This document shows, one piece after another, positions 36,205 through 45,521 of a DNA stretch of 64,000 bases (the first letter of the stretch is position 1; each line of letters opens with the position of its first letter). Source of the DNA: Flavobacterium chryseum (GTDB lineage Bacteria; Bacteroidota; Bacteroidia; Flavobacteriales; Flavobacteriaceae); assembly GCF_004362015.1 (NCBI RefSeq), contig NZ_SNWW01000006.1:124001-188000 (forward strand), written 5' to 3'. The translations under genes and the position numbers were made by a program. The notes beneath the pieces are model-generated. The model was not told where the DNA came from. It ran no database searches and worked only from the letters and a program-made list of their open reading frames with translations.

Positions 36205-36298
36205 GTCCAAAGTCTAAAGTCTAAAAGTAAAATCTGAAATCTAAAATCTAAAATCTAAAATTAGAGATCTAAGAAATATAAAAATCTAATATCTAACA
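36205..36298. repeat. Degenerate heptamer repeats (AAATCTA)
   Basis: About four near-perfect tandem copies of AAATCTA (36230-36257) lie among similar degenerate words (AAGTCTA, AATCTAA). The unit is the reverse complement of the TAGATTT array at 39214-39309, so the catalase-ferritin pair is bracketed by inverted arrays. Confidence 0.7.
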
Positions 36299-36448
36299 CA
36301 TTACTGTAAATTTTGTAAGGTAAGAATTGAAATAGTGTAAGCAAAAGTTATGTTGTAAGGGTACATTTGGATTGCTTGAAAAAAATAAACTGTAAGAGTT
36401 TTGTTCTACATCAAGCTTTCAAATTTTTAACCAATAACAACTAAACAC

Positions 36449-38590
36449 ATGGAAAATTTGCAGGATGAAAAACAGAGAGATCTGTCTATCAACAAATCTG
36501 ATGGCACCAATAAGTTTTTAACGACAAATCAGGGTGTCAAAGTTAACGACGATAATAACTCATTAAAGGCAGGCGAAAGAGGTCCTTCTTTATTAGAGGA
36601 TTTTATCTTAAGAGAAAAAATTACGCATTTTGACCACGAAAGAATTCCGGAACGAATTGTTCACGCAAGAGGTTCCGGAGCACATGGTTTTTTTGAAGTA
36701 ACGAACCCAATACCGGAATTGACTAAAGCTGGTTTTCTAAAAGAAGCTGGGCTGAAAACTCCTGTTTTCGCGAGATTCTCTACCGTAGCAGGATCACGTG
36801 GGTCTACAGATTTAGCACGTGATGTTCGCGGATTTTCGGTTAAATTTTACACTCAGGAAGGAATTTATGATTTCGTAGGAAATAATATACCTGTATTCTT
36901 TATTCAGGATGCGTCTAAATTTCCTGATCTTATTCACGCCGTAAAACCGGAACCACACAATGAAATTCCACAAGCTGCATCTGCACATGATACTTTTTGG
37001 GATTTTATTTCTTTAATGCCAGAATCGATGCACATGATTATGTGGGTAATGTCTGATCGTGCTATTCCGAGAAGCTATCGTATGATGGAAGGATTTGGAG
37101 TACATACTTTTAGATTAATTAATGAAGAAGGCAAGTCTACTTTTGTTAAATTTCACTGGAAACCAAAATTAGGAACTCACGCCGTTGCCTGGGATGAAGC
37201 TCAAAAAATTTCCGGGAAAAATCCTGATTTTCACAGAGAAGATTTATGGCAAGCAATCGAAATGGGAAATTTTCCGGAATGGGAACTTGGCGTACAAATC
37301 ATTCCTTCAGAAGACGAAGAAAAATACGAATTTGATTTACTTGACCCAACAAAATTAGTACCGGAAGAACTTGTTCCTGTAACTATTGTTGGAAGAATGG
37401 TTTTGAACAAAAATCCGGATAACTTTTTTGCAGAAACTGAGCAAATTGCTTTTCATCCCGGACATGTTGTTCCTGGAATTGATTTCTCAAATGATCCATT
37501 ATTACAAGGACGTTTATTCTCTTACACCGATACACAATTATCAAGATTAGGAAGTCCTAATTTCCATGAAATACCAATTAACCGCAGTGTTGCTCCCGTT
37601 CACAATAATCAACGTGACGGACATATGCGTCAGGAAGTTAACAAAGGCCGTGTAAGTTATCACCCAAATTCACTTGGAGGCGGATGTCCTTATCAGGCAA
37701 AAATCAGCGAAGGTGGTTTTTCAAGTTTTGAAGAGCGTGTAGACGCACATAAAGTGAGAGCAAGAAGCGAAAGTTTTTCTGATCACTTCGGACAAGCAAA
37801 ATTATTCTTTAACAGTCAGACACCGGAAGAAAAAAGCCATATCGTGAAAGCACTTCGTTTTGAACTTGGAAAAGTAGAAACAACTGCAATTCGAGTTAGA
37901 ATGCTGGGATTATTGTCTCAGGTTGATGCAGAACTTGCTGAAAAAGTGGCGCTTGGACTTGGGGCTACTGTACCATCAACTCTTGAATTTCCTGTTAATA
38001 AAGGCGTTTCACCAGAAAATGAAGGCGGAGATCAGGAACCAAAAACAGTTGAACAATCGGTTTCTTCTTCTGAAGCTTTAAGCATGATTAATAACCCTAC
38101 AAACACACCAACTATTGAGTCACGTAAAGTAGCTATACTTTGTTCTGACGGCGTTTCTCAGGCAGCGGTTACAAATCTTAAAAATGCACTTAAAAAAGAA
38201 GGCGCTAAAGGATTTGTTATTGCACCACATTTAGGATCTGTGCTTACGGATGCTGATGGAGCATTAAAAGCTGATTTCAGTTTCCTTACTGCATCATCTG
38301 TTTTATTCGATGCGGTTTATGTACCTCACGGATTAGGACTTAACGTGTTAGCAGAAAATGATGACGCGCTGGAATACTTAAACGATGCTTACAAACACTG
38401 CAAAGTTATTGGTGCAGACGGAGAAGCATCTGAATTGCTTAGCGCAACTAATTTTGCTTCTAAAATAACAAATGAAGATGGCGGCGTTATTGTAACCAGC
38501 GAAGTTGGTTCTGAAGCATTTGCTCAGGAATTTATTACTGCAATGACAAAACACCGTTTCTGGAAACGTGAACCAAACTTATACATTTAA
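36449..38590 (+). CDS. katE: Catalase HPII (large-subunit, heme)
   Basis: This 713-residue clade 2 catalase has the distal His (RIVHARGSGAHGFFEV), the active-site Asn (DFVGNNIPVFFIQD), the heme-ligand Tyr (RLFSYTDTQLSRLG) and, after about residue 560, the C-terminal flavodoxin/GATase-like domain (RKVAILCSDGVSQAAV) that marks the large form. It breaks down hydrogen peroxide in the cytosol. It is 17 bp upstream of the YciE-like gene, so the two form an operon. TACATTTG at 36362-36369 resembles a -7 box but lies 80 bp upstream. Confidence 0.95.
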   Translation: MENLQDEKQRDLSINKSDGTNKFLTTNQGVKVNDDNNSLKAGERGPSLLEDFILREKITHFDHERIPERIVHARGSGAHGFFEVTNPIPELTKAGFLKEAGLKTPVFARFSTVAGSRGSTDLARDVRGFSVKFYTQEGIYDFVGNNIPVFFIQDASKFPDLIHAVKPEPHNEIPQAASAHDTFWDFISLMPESMHMIMWVMSDRAIPRSYRMMEGFGVHTFRLINEEGKSTFVKFHWKPKLGTHAVAWDEAQKISGKNPDFHREDLWQAIEMGNFPEWELGVQIIPSEDEEKYEFDLLDPTKLVPEELVPVTIVGRMVLNKNPDNFFAETEQIAFHPGHVVPGIDFSNDPLLQGRLFSYTDTQLSRLGSPNFHEIPINRSVAPVHNNQRDGHMRQEVNKGRVSYHPNSLGGGCPYQAKISEGGFSSFEERVDAHKVRARSESFSDHFGQAKLFFNSQTPEEKSHIVKALRFELGKVETTAIRVRMLGLLSQVDAELAEKVALGLGATVPSTLEFPVNKGVSPENEGGDQEPKTVEQSVSSSEALSMINNPTNTPTIESRKVAILCSDGVSQAAVTNLKNALKKEGAKGFVIAPHLGSVLTDADGALKADFSFLTASSVLFDAVYVPHGLGLNVLAENDDALEYLNDAYKHCKVIGADGEASELLSATNFASKITNEDGGVIVTSEVGSEAFAQEFITAMTKHRFWKREPNLYI

Positions 38591-38607
38591 TTTTAAAAAA
38601 ATATAAC

Positions 38608-39207
38608 ATGAAAAATTCAGAAAATCAAGGTCAGATAAACGCCACTCAACCAAAGGCAACTGACGCAAAAGCTGTAAAGAATAATGCGAAAGCTAATTTT
38701 GTTGAACCAACATCTGATGCTGCAACAAATTTAAAAGAACTGTTTGTTGACAGTTTGAAAGATATTTACTGGGCTGAAAACGCACTTGTCGGAGCATTGC
38801 CTAAAATGGCAGCAAATGCTACTTCTGCAGGTCTTGCAAGCGCAATTTTAGAACATCTTGACATAACGCAACTTCAGGTTGCAAGATTAGAGCAAATTTT
38901 TAACCTTTTGGGAGAAAAAGCTGAAGGAAAAAAATGCGAAGCTATGGCCGGATTGCTAAAAGAAGGTGATTCTATCGTATCAGAAACAACTCCGGGACCA
39001 GTAAGAGACGCAGGAATTATTGCTGCATCACAAAAAATTGAGCACTATGAAATTGCAACTTACGGAACGCTGGTTGCTTTTGCAAAAACACTGGGAGAAA
39101 ATGATGCTGCTAAATTATTAACACAAACACTTGCGGAAGAAAAAGAAGCAGATTGCGTACTTAACGACGTTGCTTTAAATACCGTAAACATTGTAGCGGC
39201 TGAATAA
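38608..39207 (+). CDS. YciE/YciF-type ferritin-like protein (DUF892)
   Basis: This 199-residue protein has a disordered first ~45 residues and then a four-helix ferritin-like domain with the family landmarks LKELFVDSLKDIYWAENALV, GIIAASQKIEHYEIATYGTL and EEKEADCVL. DUF892 proteins bind metal and respond to oxidative or osmotic stress. Coupled to catalase, it fits peroxide and iron control. A paralogue is at 43484-44131. Confidence 0.9.
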   Translation: MKNSENQGQINATQPKATDAKAVKNNAKANFVEPTSDAATNLKELFVDSLKDIYWAENALVGALPKMAANATSAGLASAILEHLDITQLQVARLEQIFNLLGEKAEGKKCEAMAGLLKEGDSIVSETTPGPVRDAGIIAASQKIEHYEIATYGTLVAFAKTLGENDAAKLLTQTLAEEKEADCVLNDVALNTVNIVAAE

Positions 39208-39213
39208 AATTTC

Positions 39214-39309
39214 TAGATTTTAGATTTTAGATTTTAGATTTTAGATTTTAGATTTTAGATTTTAGATTTTAGATTTTAGATTTTAGATTTTAGATTTTAG
39301 ATTTTAGAT
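39214..39309. repeat. Tandem heptamer array, about 13.7 copies of TAGATTT
   Basis: The 7-base unit TAGATTT is repeated without interruption across 96 bases just past the stop of the ferritin-like gene and immediately before a strong terminator. Perfect copies suggest recent expansion by slippage and probable length variation between strains. Confidence 0.9.
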
Positions 39310-39310
39310 A

Positions 39311-39343
39311 AAAAAAATCTGCAACATAGTTGCAGATTTTTTT
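39311..39343. terminator. Bidirectional terminator
   Basis: ATCTGCAAC (39317-39325) pairs perfectly with GTTGCAGAT (39329-39337) around a 3-base loop, with A and T runs on both sides. It can end both the catalase operon and the convergent alcohol dehydrogenase gene. Confidence 0.85.
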
Positions 39344-39390
39344 GTTTTTAAGATTCAACAGATTTTTAATTTTTAATTCAAAATAAAATA

Positions 39391-40560
39391 TTATTGCCAA
39401 GGATCTAAAACCACTTTTACACAACCATCTTCACGTTTTTTGAAAATATCGTAAGCATGTGAAATCTCTGATAAAGGCAATCGGTGCGTAATAATATCAT
39501 CAAGCTGTACTTTTCCCTGAACCACATATTCTAAAAGTTTATCAATATGTTTGTGCGCCGGCGCTTGTCCGCCTTTTAAAATTATTCCTTTATCAAAAAA
39601 TTGTCCTAACGGGAAATTATCATAATTAACCGGATAAACACCTAAAACAGAAACAATACCACTTCTTCTTACAGCGCTCATACAGGCTTCTAAAACTTTG
39701 GTAGAACCTTTTTCAAAATTAACTGTTGCTTTAATACGATCACCTAGGTTTCGGTCAGGTTCAAATCCAACGGCATCAATACAAACATCTGCTCCGCGGC
39801 CTTGAGTAAGCGAACGAATGTGTTCAACTACATCTTTAGGTCCGTCTTCCCATAAAATTGTTGTACAGCCGGTTGTAAGTTTTGCTTTATCAAGCCTGTA
39901 TTGAAGTGTATCTACCACAATTACCTGTGCAGCACCTCTCAAAAATGCACTTTTGGCTGCCATAATTCCAACAGGTCCGGAACCAAATATAGCAACCGTT
40001 TCACCGCCTTTCACTTCTCCCCAATCCACTCCTGTGTATCCTGTCGGGAAAATATCGGTTAGAAAAAGAACTTGCTCATCGGTTAGATTATCCGGAACTA
40101 CTCTTGGTCCGTAATTCGCATACGGAACTCTAACATATTGCGCCTGACCACCGTCGTATCCTCCGTAAAGATCAGTATAACCAAAAAGTGCTCCTCCTTT
40201 TTCGGTGGCTATTCCACCTTCAGGCCCATAATGTTCCGGATTACTGTGTTCGCAATTTCCGGGAACATCGTGGTTGCAAAAAAAACAATTTCCGCACGCA
40301 ATCGGAAAAGGAACTACTACCCGATCGCCTCTTTTTAAATGTGTTACTTCAGAGCCAACTTCTTCTACGATTCCCATAAATTCATGACCTAAAACCATTG
40401 GTCTTGGTTGTGGAAATCCTCCGGAGTAAATATGCAAATCAGATCCGCATATTGCCGTGGAAGTTACTTTAAGAATAATATCATCTTTTGCGTTTAATTT
40501 TGGATCGTCTACCGTATCGTATTTTATAGATCCGGGTCCATGAATAACTGCTGCTTTCAT
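39391..40560 (-). CDS. Zinc-dependent alcohol dehydrogenase (formaldehyde dehydrogenase-like)
   Basis: This 389-residue MDR enzyme has the catalytic zinc site (CGSDLHIYSGG, GHEFMGIVEEVG), the structural zinc Cys cluster (CGNCFFCNHDVPGNCEH), and the NAD-binding loop (IFGSGPVGIMAAKSAF). The length and the insert around residues 105-165 match the glutathione-independent formaldehyde dehydrogenase branch. Substrate is uncertain, with small aldehydes or alcohols most likely. The gene is convergent with the catalase operon and divergent from the FAD-Rieske gene. Confidence 0.88.
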   Translation of the reverse strand: MKAAVIHGPGSIKYDTVDDPKLNAKDDIILKVTSTAICGSDLHIYSGGFPQPRPMVLGHEFMGIVEEVGSEVTHLKRGDRVVVPFPIACGNCFFCNHDVPGNCEHSNPEHYGPEGGIATEKGGALFGYTDLYGGYDGGQAQYVRVPYANYGPRVVPDNLTDEQVLFLTDIFPTGYTGVDWGEVKGGETVAIFGSGPVGIMAAKSAFLRGAAQVIVVDTLQYRLDKAKLTTGCTTILWEDGPKDVVEHIRSLTQGRGADVCIDAVGFEPDRNLGDRIKATVNFEKGSTKVLEACMSAVRRSGIVSVLGVYPVNYDNFPLGQFFDKGIILKGGQAPAHKHIDKLLEYVVQGKVQLDDIITHRLPLSEISHAYDIFKKREDGCVKVVLDPWQ

Positions 40561-40770
40561 AAGTTTTCAATTTAAGATTAATAAATCGTAAGTAACTATT
40601 AATAAACCACTTAATCTTACAATTTAAACCGTCATTCTTACATAACCAACAACTGGTAATGATATAAATTTATCGTTATATGCTGTAAACTTTTATTAGG
40701 GCGCTTTTATAATTTTGATTCTATGTGGATAATCTCCAATCAATTAAATAAAAACTTTAATAATTTTATT

Positions 40771-42351
40771 ATGACTAAAATAGACGATCAATTAAATAAT
40801 GGAAGTATTACGTCAGGAGAAAATGTGTCGTATTGGATTGATTCGACTTCTATTATAGCTTTTAATAAGCCAGATCAAAATATTAATACAGAAGTACTTA
40901 TTATTGGAGGAGGAATTGCCGGACTTACAACCGCCTATAAATTGGTAAAAGCAGGCAAAAAAGTAGTGCTGGTTGAAGATGGTTTTATAGGAAGCGGAGA
41001 AACCGGACGCACTACAGCTCATTTGACTTGCGCGCTGGATGACCGATATTATTACATTGAAAGCACTTTTGGTAAAGATGCATCAAAATTAGCAGCCCAG
41101 AGTCATAGCGCCGCAATTGATGAAATTGAAAATACAATTCAAACCTTAAATATAGATTGTTCGTTTAAAAGAGTAAATGGTTATTTATTTCTGCATCCGA
41201 GCGATAAAATAGAAAATTTAGAAAAAGAATTTCAGGCCACGCAAACTGCAGGAATAAAAACCAATTTTCTAAAAGTAACTCCAACAATAACTGGCGGAGA
41301 AACAATGCCATCTATTGTTTTTAATAATCAGGCGCAGTTTCATGTTTTGCATTACCTCAAAGGTCTTGCCGATGCTATAACAGCGTTGGGTGGAATTATA
41401 TATACAGAAGCCCGTGCCGAAAATATTACTAAAGAAGGCGCAGAAGTAAACGGTTTTACTTTTTCTGCAGAACATATTGTCGTAGCAACGAACACTCCTG
41501 TTAACGATACTTTTACGATGCATACCAAACAAGCTGCTTACAGAACTTATGTTGTGGCTGGTAAAATTCCAAAAGGAATGCTACCTTATTCGTTATGGTG
41601 GGACACGGGAGATTTAGAATCTAAATGGGTTGCTCAGCCTTATCATTATGTTCGTCTGGAAAATTTTGATGATCAATACGACTTACTGATTTCGGGTGGA
41701 GAAGATCATAAAACAGGTCAGGCAGATGAAGAAAGAATCTCAGCATTAGAACGTTACGATAGACTTGAGAGCTGGACAAGAAGTTATTTCCCTATGCTCG
41801 AAGATATCACCTACAGATGGTCAGGCCAGGTTATGGAACCTGTAGATGGTTTGGGTTTTATGGGTAAAAATCCTGGCGATGATAATATTTATATTATTAC
41901 CGGTGATTCCGGAAACGGAATGACGCATGCTACAATTGGTGCCATGATTATCAGCGACCTTATTTTGGGAAATAAAAATAATTGGGAAGAGTTGTACAGT
42001 CCGTCGCGAATTACACTAAAATCGACAGGTGATTTTATTAAAGAAGCCGGAAATATGGCATCGCAATATCTGGATTGGATAAAAGGTTCTGATTTAGAAA
42101 ACACAGCAGATTTAGCTGCAGGCGAAGGCGGAGTTCTTTCTTCGGGACTTAAAAAAATTGCTGTTTACAGAGATTATGACAATACTTTAAAAGCATTTTC
42201 AGCCGTGTGTCCTCATTTAGGCTGTATTGTGCAATGGAACGATGACGAAAAATCTTTCGATTGTCCGTGCCACGGTTCAAGATTTTCTACAGATGGTACG
42301 GTTACTAACGGACCTGCCCAAACTGATCTTAGTCACATTCATATAAAATAA
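40771..42351 (+). CDS. FAD-dependent oxidoreductase with C-terminal Rieske domain
   Basis: This protein of about 526 residues has a DAO-type FAD domain (LIIGGGIAGLTTAYKLVKAG near the N-terminus; YIITGDSGNGMTHATIGAMI) and a C-terminal Rieske [2Fe-2S] domain (CPHLGCIVQWND, DCPCHGSRFSTDG). The Rieske ligands are two Cys and two His, all present. Such fusions recur in stress islands, but their substrate is unknown. The frame is open to 40723, but the ATG at 40771 (MTKIDDQL) follows the -7 box TAATTTTG (40710-40717) at a better distance. Confidence 0.87.
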   Translation: MTKIDDQLNNGSITSGENVSYWIDSTSIIAFNKPDQNINTEVLIIGGGIAGLTTAYKLVKAGKKVVLVEDGFIGSGETGRTTAHLTCALDDRYYYIESTFGKDASKLAAQSHSAAIDEIENTIQTLNIDCSFKRVNGYLFLHPSDKIENLEKEFQATQTAGIKTNFLKVTPTITGGETMPSIVFNNQAQFHVLHYLKGLADAITALGGIIYTEARAENITKEGAEVNGFTFSAEHIVVATNTPVNDTFTMHTKQAAYRTYVVAGKIPKGMLPYSLWWDTGDLESKWVAQPYHYVRLENFDDQYDLLISGGEDHKTGQADEERISALERYDRLESWTRSYFPMLEDITYRWSGQVMEPVDGLGFMGKNPGDDNIYIITGDSGNGMTHATIGAMIISDLILGNKNNWEELYSPSRITLKSTGDFIKEAGNMASQYLDWIKGSDLENTADLAAGEGGVLSSGLKKIAVYRDYDNTLKAFSAVCPHLGCIVQWNDDEKSFDCPCHGSRFSTDGTVTNGPAQTDLSHIHIK

Positions 42352-42391
42352 TTAAAATTCACCTAAATTTTCAATTCTAATATAGATACAA

Positions 42392-42778
42392 ATGATACAA
42401 ATAATTGATGCTCCTGAGAATGTTGTTGCTTTTAGAGCACTTGGAGAAGTTACGGCACACGATTATAAAACCATAATTGCTCCGGCTGTAAAACAACTTG
42501 TAGCAAAAATTGATGAAATAAATTTTTTATTTCTGATTGATACTGATCTTGAAAATTTTACTGCAACGGCCTGGCTTGAAGATGCATTCATTGGCCTGAA
42601 AAACTTTGGCAAATGGAATCGCGCTGCAATTGTAACCGACTCTGAAAGAGCTATTTCTTTTACCAATGCCTTTAGTTATGTTGTACCGGGCAACTTCAAG
42701 GGGTTTAAAAAAGATGCATTTGATGAAGCCTTACATTGGGTTCAGGGCTTGCCGGAACAAGCAATCGAAAACTATTAA
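42392..42778 (+). CDS. SpoIIAA-like (STAS-fold) protein
   Basis: This 128-residue protein matches the SpoIIAA-like family: opening strand NVVAFRALGEVTAHDY, core FLFLIDTDLENFTATAWLEDAFIGLKNFGKW and late RAAIVTDSERAISFTNAFSYVVPG. The family binds lipids or interacts with membranes and is often induced by stress, but its role is not settled. It lies 40 bp after the FAD-Rieske gene on the same strand. Confidence 0.82.
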   Translation: MIQIIDAPENVVAFRALGEVTAHDYKTIIAPAVKQLVAKIDEINFLFLIDTDLENFTATAWLEDAFIGLKNFGKWNRAAIVTDSERAISFTNAFSYVVPGNFKGFKKDAFDEALHWVQGLPEQAIENY

Positions 42779-42791
42779 ATATATTCTTACC

Positions 42792-43238
42792 ATGAATTTT
42801 CATATTATACTTCAAATTTTAATTTCTTCTATTGCTGCCACTTCTGTAATGACTTTGTTTAGTTACGCTGTTTCTGCAAGTGCGAGAGAACTTTATAAAG
42901 AACCGGTTTTATTAACCTACGTTCTTTCACATCTTCATTTAAAAATCTCTCCAAATCTTAAAAATATTCTGGCCTGGGTTTTACATTATATAATTGGCCT
43001 TCTGTTTGTTATTGGATATCACTTTTTATGGTACAATGAATTTTTAGAAATTTCATGGGCTGCCAGTATTTTACTTGGCGTAATTAGTGGCATTATCGGC
43101 ATTATTAGCTGGGTTATTTTATTTGAAATCGTGCCTCAAAAACCTAATATTGATTTTAAAGGTTATTACATTCAACTTTTTGTGGCACATGTCATTTTTG
43201 GTGTTGTAGCATTTTTGGTTTACAAATTGTTTTTATAA
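42792..43238 (+). CDS. Membrane protein of unknown function (148 aa)
   Basis: Starting at 42792 gives 148 residues with four membrane helices (IILQILISSIAATSVMTLFS; WVLHYIIGLLFVIGYHFLWY; AASILLGVISGIIGIISWVI; LFVAHVIFGVVAFLVYKLFL). The frame is open upstream inside the SpoIIAA-like gene, but that part has no membrane-protein character. It follows that gene by 13 bp and is likely co-transcribed. No family was recognised. Confidence 0.7.
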   Translation: MNFHIILQILISSIAATSVMTLFSYAVSASARELYKEPVLLTYVLSHLHLKISPNLKNILAWVLHYIIGLLFVIGYHFLWYNEFLEISWAASILLGVISGIIGIISWVILFEIVPQKPNIDFKGYYIQLFVAHVIFGVVAFLVYKLFL

Positions 43239-43253
43239 TATAACCTAAATTTT

Positions 43254-43396
43254 TAAACACATAGAAACATAGGCTTTAGCATCGTACAAAGATGTTTCAC
43301 TTGTAATAAAACAACTCATAGTGCTATGTGAAAGAAATATATTTCTATTTGTCCTTATTTATTTGACATCATAAATTCTATGTTTCTATGTGTTTA
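43254..43396. repeat. Inverted repeat with 19-bp perfect arms
   Basis: TAAACACATAGAAACATAG (43254-43272) is the exact reverse complement of 43378-43396. The 105 bases between hold a shorter nested pair around CATAGTGCTATG. A related single arm is at 52128-52148. It resembles a dispersed palindromic element (inference) rather than a gene terminus. Confidence 0.8.
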
Positions 43397-43427
43397 GTAA
43401 AAGACTTTGCATATTAGAAATCATCAT

Positions 43428-43465
43428 AAAAAAACCCTGCATCTTTTTGAGATGCAGGGTTTTTT
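43428..43465. terminator. Strong terminator between convergent genes
   Basis: AAAAACCCTGCATCT (43430-43444) pairs with AGATGCAGGGTTTTT (43450-43464) around a 5-base loop. It ends the minus-strand ferritin-like gene and may also serve the plus-strand side. Confidence 0.88.
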
Positions 43466-43483
43466 AATTTTTTGTTTTACTAT

Positions 43484-44131
43484 TTATTCTTCATCACCTT
43501 CAGTGGCGTCAAAGTTGATAGTATTGTAAGCAGCTTCTGTTAAAGTAATATCAGCTTCTTTTTCTTCATTTAATGTTTGAACAAGAAGTGCAACAGCTTC
43601 GTCTTCACCTAGTGTTTTTGCAAAAGCAGCAAGAGTTCCGTAAGTAGCAATTTCGTAGTGTTCAATTTTTTGCGATGCTGCAATAATTCCTGCATCACGA
43701 ACAGCACCTACTTCAGTTTCTTCCATAATTCCTTCACCTTCTTTAATCAAGCCTTCCATTGCATCACATTTTTTAGCTGATGCTTTTTCTCCAACGGCTG
43801 CGAAAACTTCTTCAAGTCTTGTTACCTGACCTTCAGTTACTTTTAAGTGATCGTTAATCGCATCAATAAGATTTTGAGAAGTAGCATTTTTAGCCATTTT
43901 TGGCAATGCTTTAGTCAAAGCTTTTTCTGCCCAGTAGATATCTTTTAATGAATCTACGAATAAATCTCTTAAACCTTCAGCAGCAGATGATTTAGCTTTT
44001 ACAGTTCCTTTAGGAGTTGTTGATTTCGCAGCAGTCGTTTTTGCAGCAGTCGTTTTTGATTTTGCTGTAGTTGTCGTCGTTTTTACAGCAGCTGTTTTTT
44101 TGCTTGCCGTCTTAGTATTTGAATCTTTCAT
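43484..44131 (-). CDS. YciF-type ferritin-like protein with histone-like N-terminal tail
   Basis: This 215-residue protein has a ~50-residue tail almost wholly of Lys, Thr, Ala and Ser (KTASKKTAAVKTTTTTAKSK and so on), then a DUF892 four-helix domain (GLRDLFVDSLKDIYWAEKAL; GIIAASQKIEHYEIATYGTL). It ends acidic (ATEGDEE). The ferritin-like core closely matches the paralogue at 38608. The tail suggests nucleic-acid binding, as seen in some Dps proteins (inference). TACATTTG occurs about 30 bp upstream on its strand. Confidence 0.9.
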   Translation of the reverse strand: MKDSNTKTASKKTAAVKTTTTTAKSKTTAAKTTAAKSTTPKGTVKAKSSAAEGLRDLFVDSLKDIYWAEKALTKALPKMAKNATSQNLIDAINDHLKVTEGQVTRLEEVFAAVGEKASAKKCDAMEGLIKEGEGIMEETEVGAVRDAGIIAASQKIEHYEIATYGTLAAFAKTLGEDEAVALLVQTLNEEKEADITLTEAAYNTINFDATEGDEE

Positions 44132-44375
44132 GATATAAGTTTTAAAATTTGTTTTATCAAATGTATAACTACAATCAAGGTATTTGCTTATATAATTCTG
44201 TTACATTCTTACATCATTTAAACCTTTATAAATCAGCACTTAACAAGCTTTTAATTGTGTAACATACTTACAAAATTGTATAAATTCCAGCTCAATTTTA
44301 CGAGTACATTTGGTTCAGTAAAATTTTACAAATCAAATAATTACATACAATAATAATCCATAAATATTTACAGTC

Positions 44376-45521
44376 ATGCAGTCCAATATACACAGTTCGA
44401 AAAAAAGATCCTTAGAATCTAATATTTCTATTACGAGAAATGAACCACCTCAAAATTATGACATGGTAGTTTTTTGTCACTTAAGATGGCAATTTGTTTA
44501 CCAGCGTCCACAACATTTAATTAGTCGAATGTCTAAAAATATGAAAGTCCTTTTAATAGAAGAGCCAATAGGTTACAATATTGAGGAAGAGAATACAGCA
44601 GACCTTCAGATTATAGATGATAATTTACATATTTTACAACCGAAAGTAAAAGACATTGAATCAATCGCAAACATATTACCTCAATATCTTACAAATAAAG
44701 AAATTGCAATCGGATGGTTTTATTCGGCTTCTTTTAGCCCACTTTTAAATGTATTTAAATTTGAAACCATTGTTTATGATTGTATGGATGAACTTACTTT
44801 ATTTAAAGGAGCTCCGGAACATTTACTTCATCAGGAAAAATATTTAATGGCCAATGCCGATATTATTTTTACAGGAGGAAAATCTTTATATGAATCAAAA
44901 AAACAACATCATTCTAATGTTTATTGTTTTCCGAGTTCTGTCGATGAACCTCATTTTGCACAGGCCTTAAACGGAATCGAAATTCCCGGAGATATTGCCA
45001 ATTTACAAGCTCCTGTTGTAGGTTATTTTGGTGTTATAGACGAACGTCTTGATTTGCAATTGTTGCACGAAACGGCTTTAAAACTGCCAAATGTTTCTTT
45101 TGTAATGATTGGTCCATTGGCCAAAATAGACGATTCTGATCTTCCAAAAGAAGATAATATTTATTATTTGGGAATGCGATCTTATGATGAACTTCCAAAC
45201 TATCTTAAAGGTTTTGATGTTGCTATGATGCCTTTTGCCATCAATGACGCAACAAAATACATTAGCCCAACCAAAACGCTTGAATATATGGCGGCTGGAA
45301 AACCTATTATATCAACAAAAATTACAGACGTTGTTAGAGATTATAGCATTTGCGTAAACCTTGTAGAAACGGCAGATGAATTTGCTGAAGCAATCACTTA
45401 TCTTTTTGATAAAAGAGACCAGCTTTCATTACAACTGGAATATTTTGATATTCTGAAAAACACATCTTGGGACGCTACAGCAACCAAAATGCAAAACATT
45501 ATTAAAACATTCTCAAAATGA
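44376..45521 (+). CDS. Glycosyltransferase (GT4-like)
   Basis: This 381-residue GT-B protein starts with a family phrase VFCHLRWQFVYQRPQHLISRM, then DCMDELTLFKGAPEHLL and the sugar-nucleotide domain (VVGYFGVIDERLDLQLL; MMPFAINDATKYISPTKTLEYMAAGKPIIST), where the late Glu is typical of GT4 retaining enzymes. It overlaps the UDP-galactopyranose mutase gene by 4 bp, pointing to galactofuranose transfer (inference). TACATTTG at 44305-44312 may be the -7 box. Confidence 0.86.
   Translation: MQSNIHSSKKRSLESNISITRNEPPQNYDMVVFCHLRWQFVYQRPQHLISRMSKNMKVLLIEEPIGYNIEEENTADLQIIDDNLHILQPKVKDIESIANILPQYLTNKEIAIGWFYSASFSPLLNVFKFETIVYDCMDELTLFKGAPEHLLHQEKYLMANADIIFTGGKSLYESKKQHHSNVYCFPSSVDEPHFAQALNGIEIPGDIANLQAPVVGYFGVIDERLDLQLLHETALKLPNVSFVMIGPLAKIDDSDLPKEDNIYYLGMRSYDELPNYLKGFDVAMMPFAINDATKYISPTKTLEYMAAGKPIISTKITDVVRDYSICVNLVETADEFAEAITYLFDKRDQLSLQLEYFDILKNTSWDATATKMQNIIKTFSK

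Noticed and set aside
39214..39309. Heptamer array as a CRISPR array
   Set aside because: The units are contiguous 7-mers with no spacers, so it is a simple tandem repeat.
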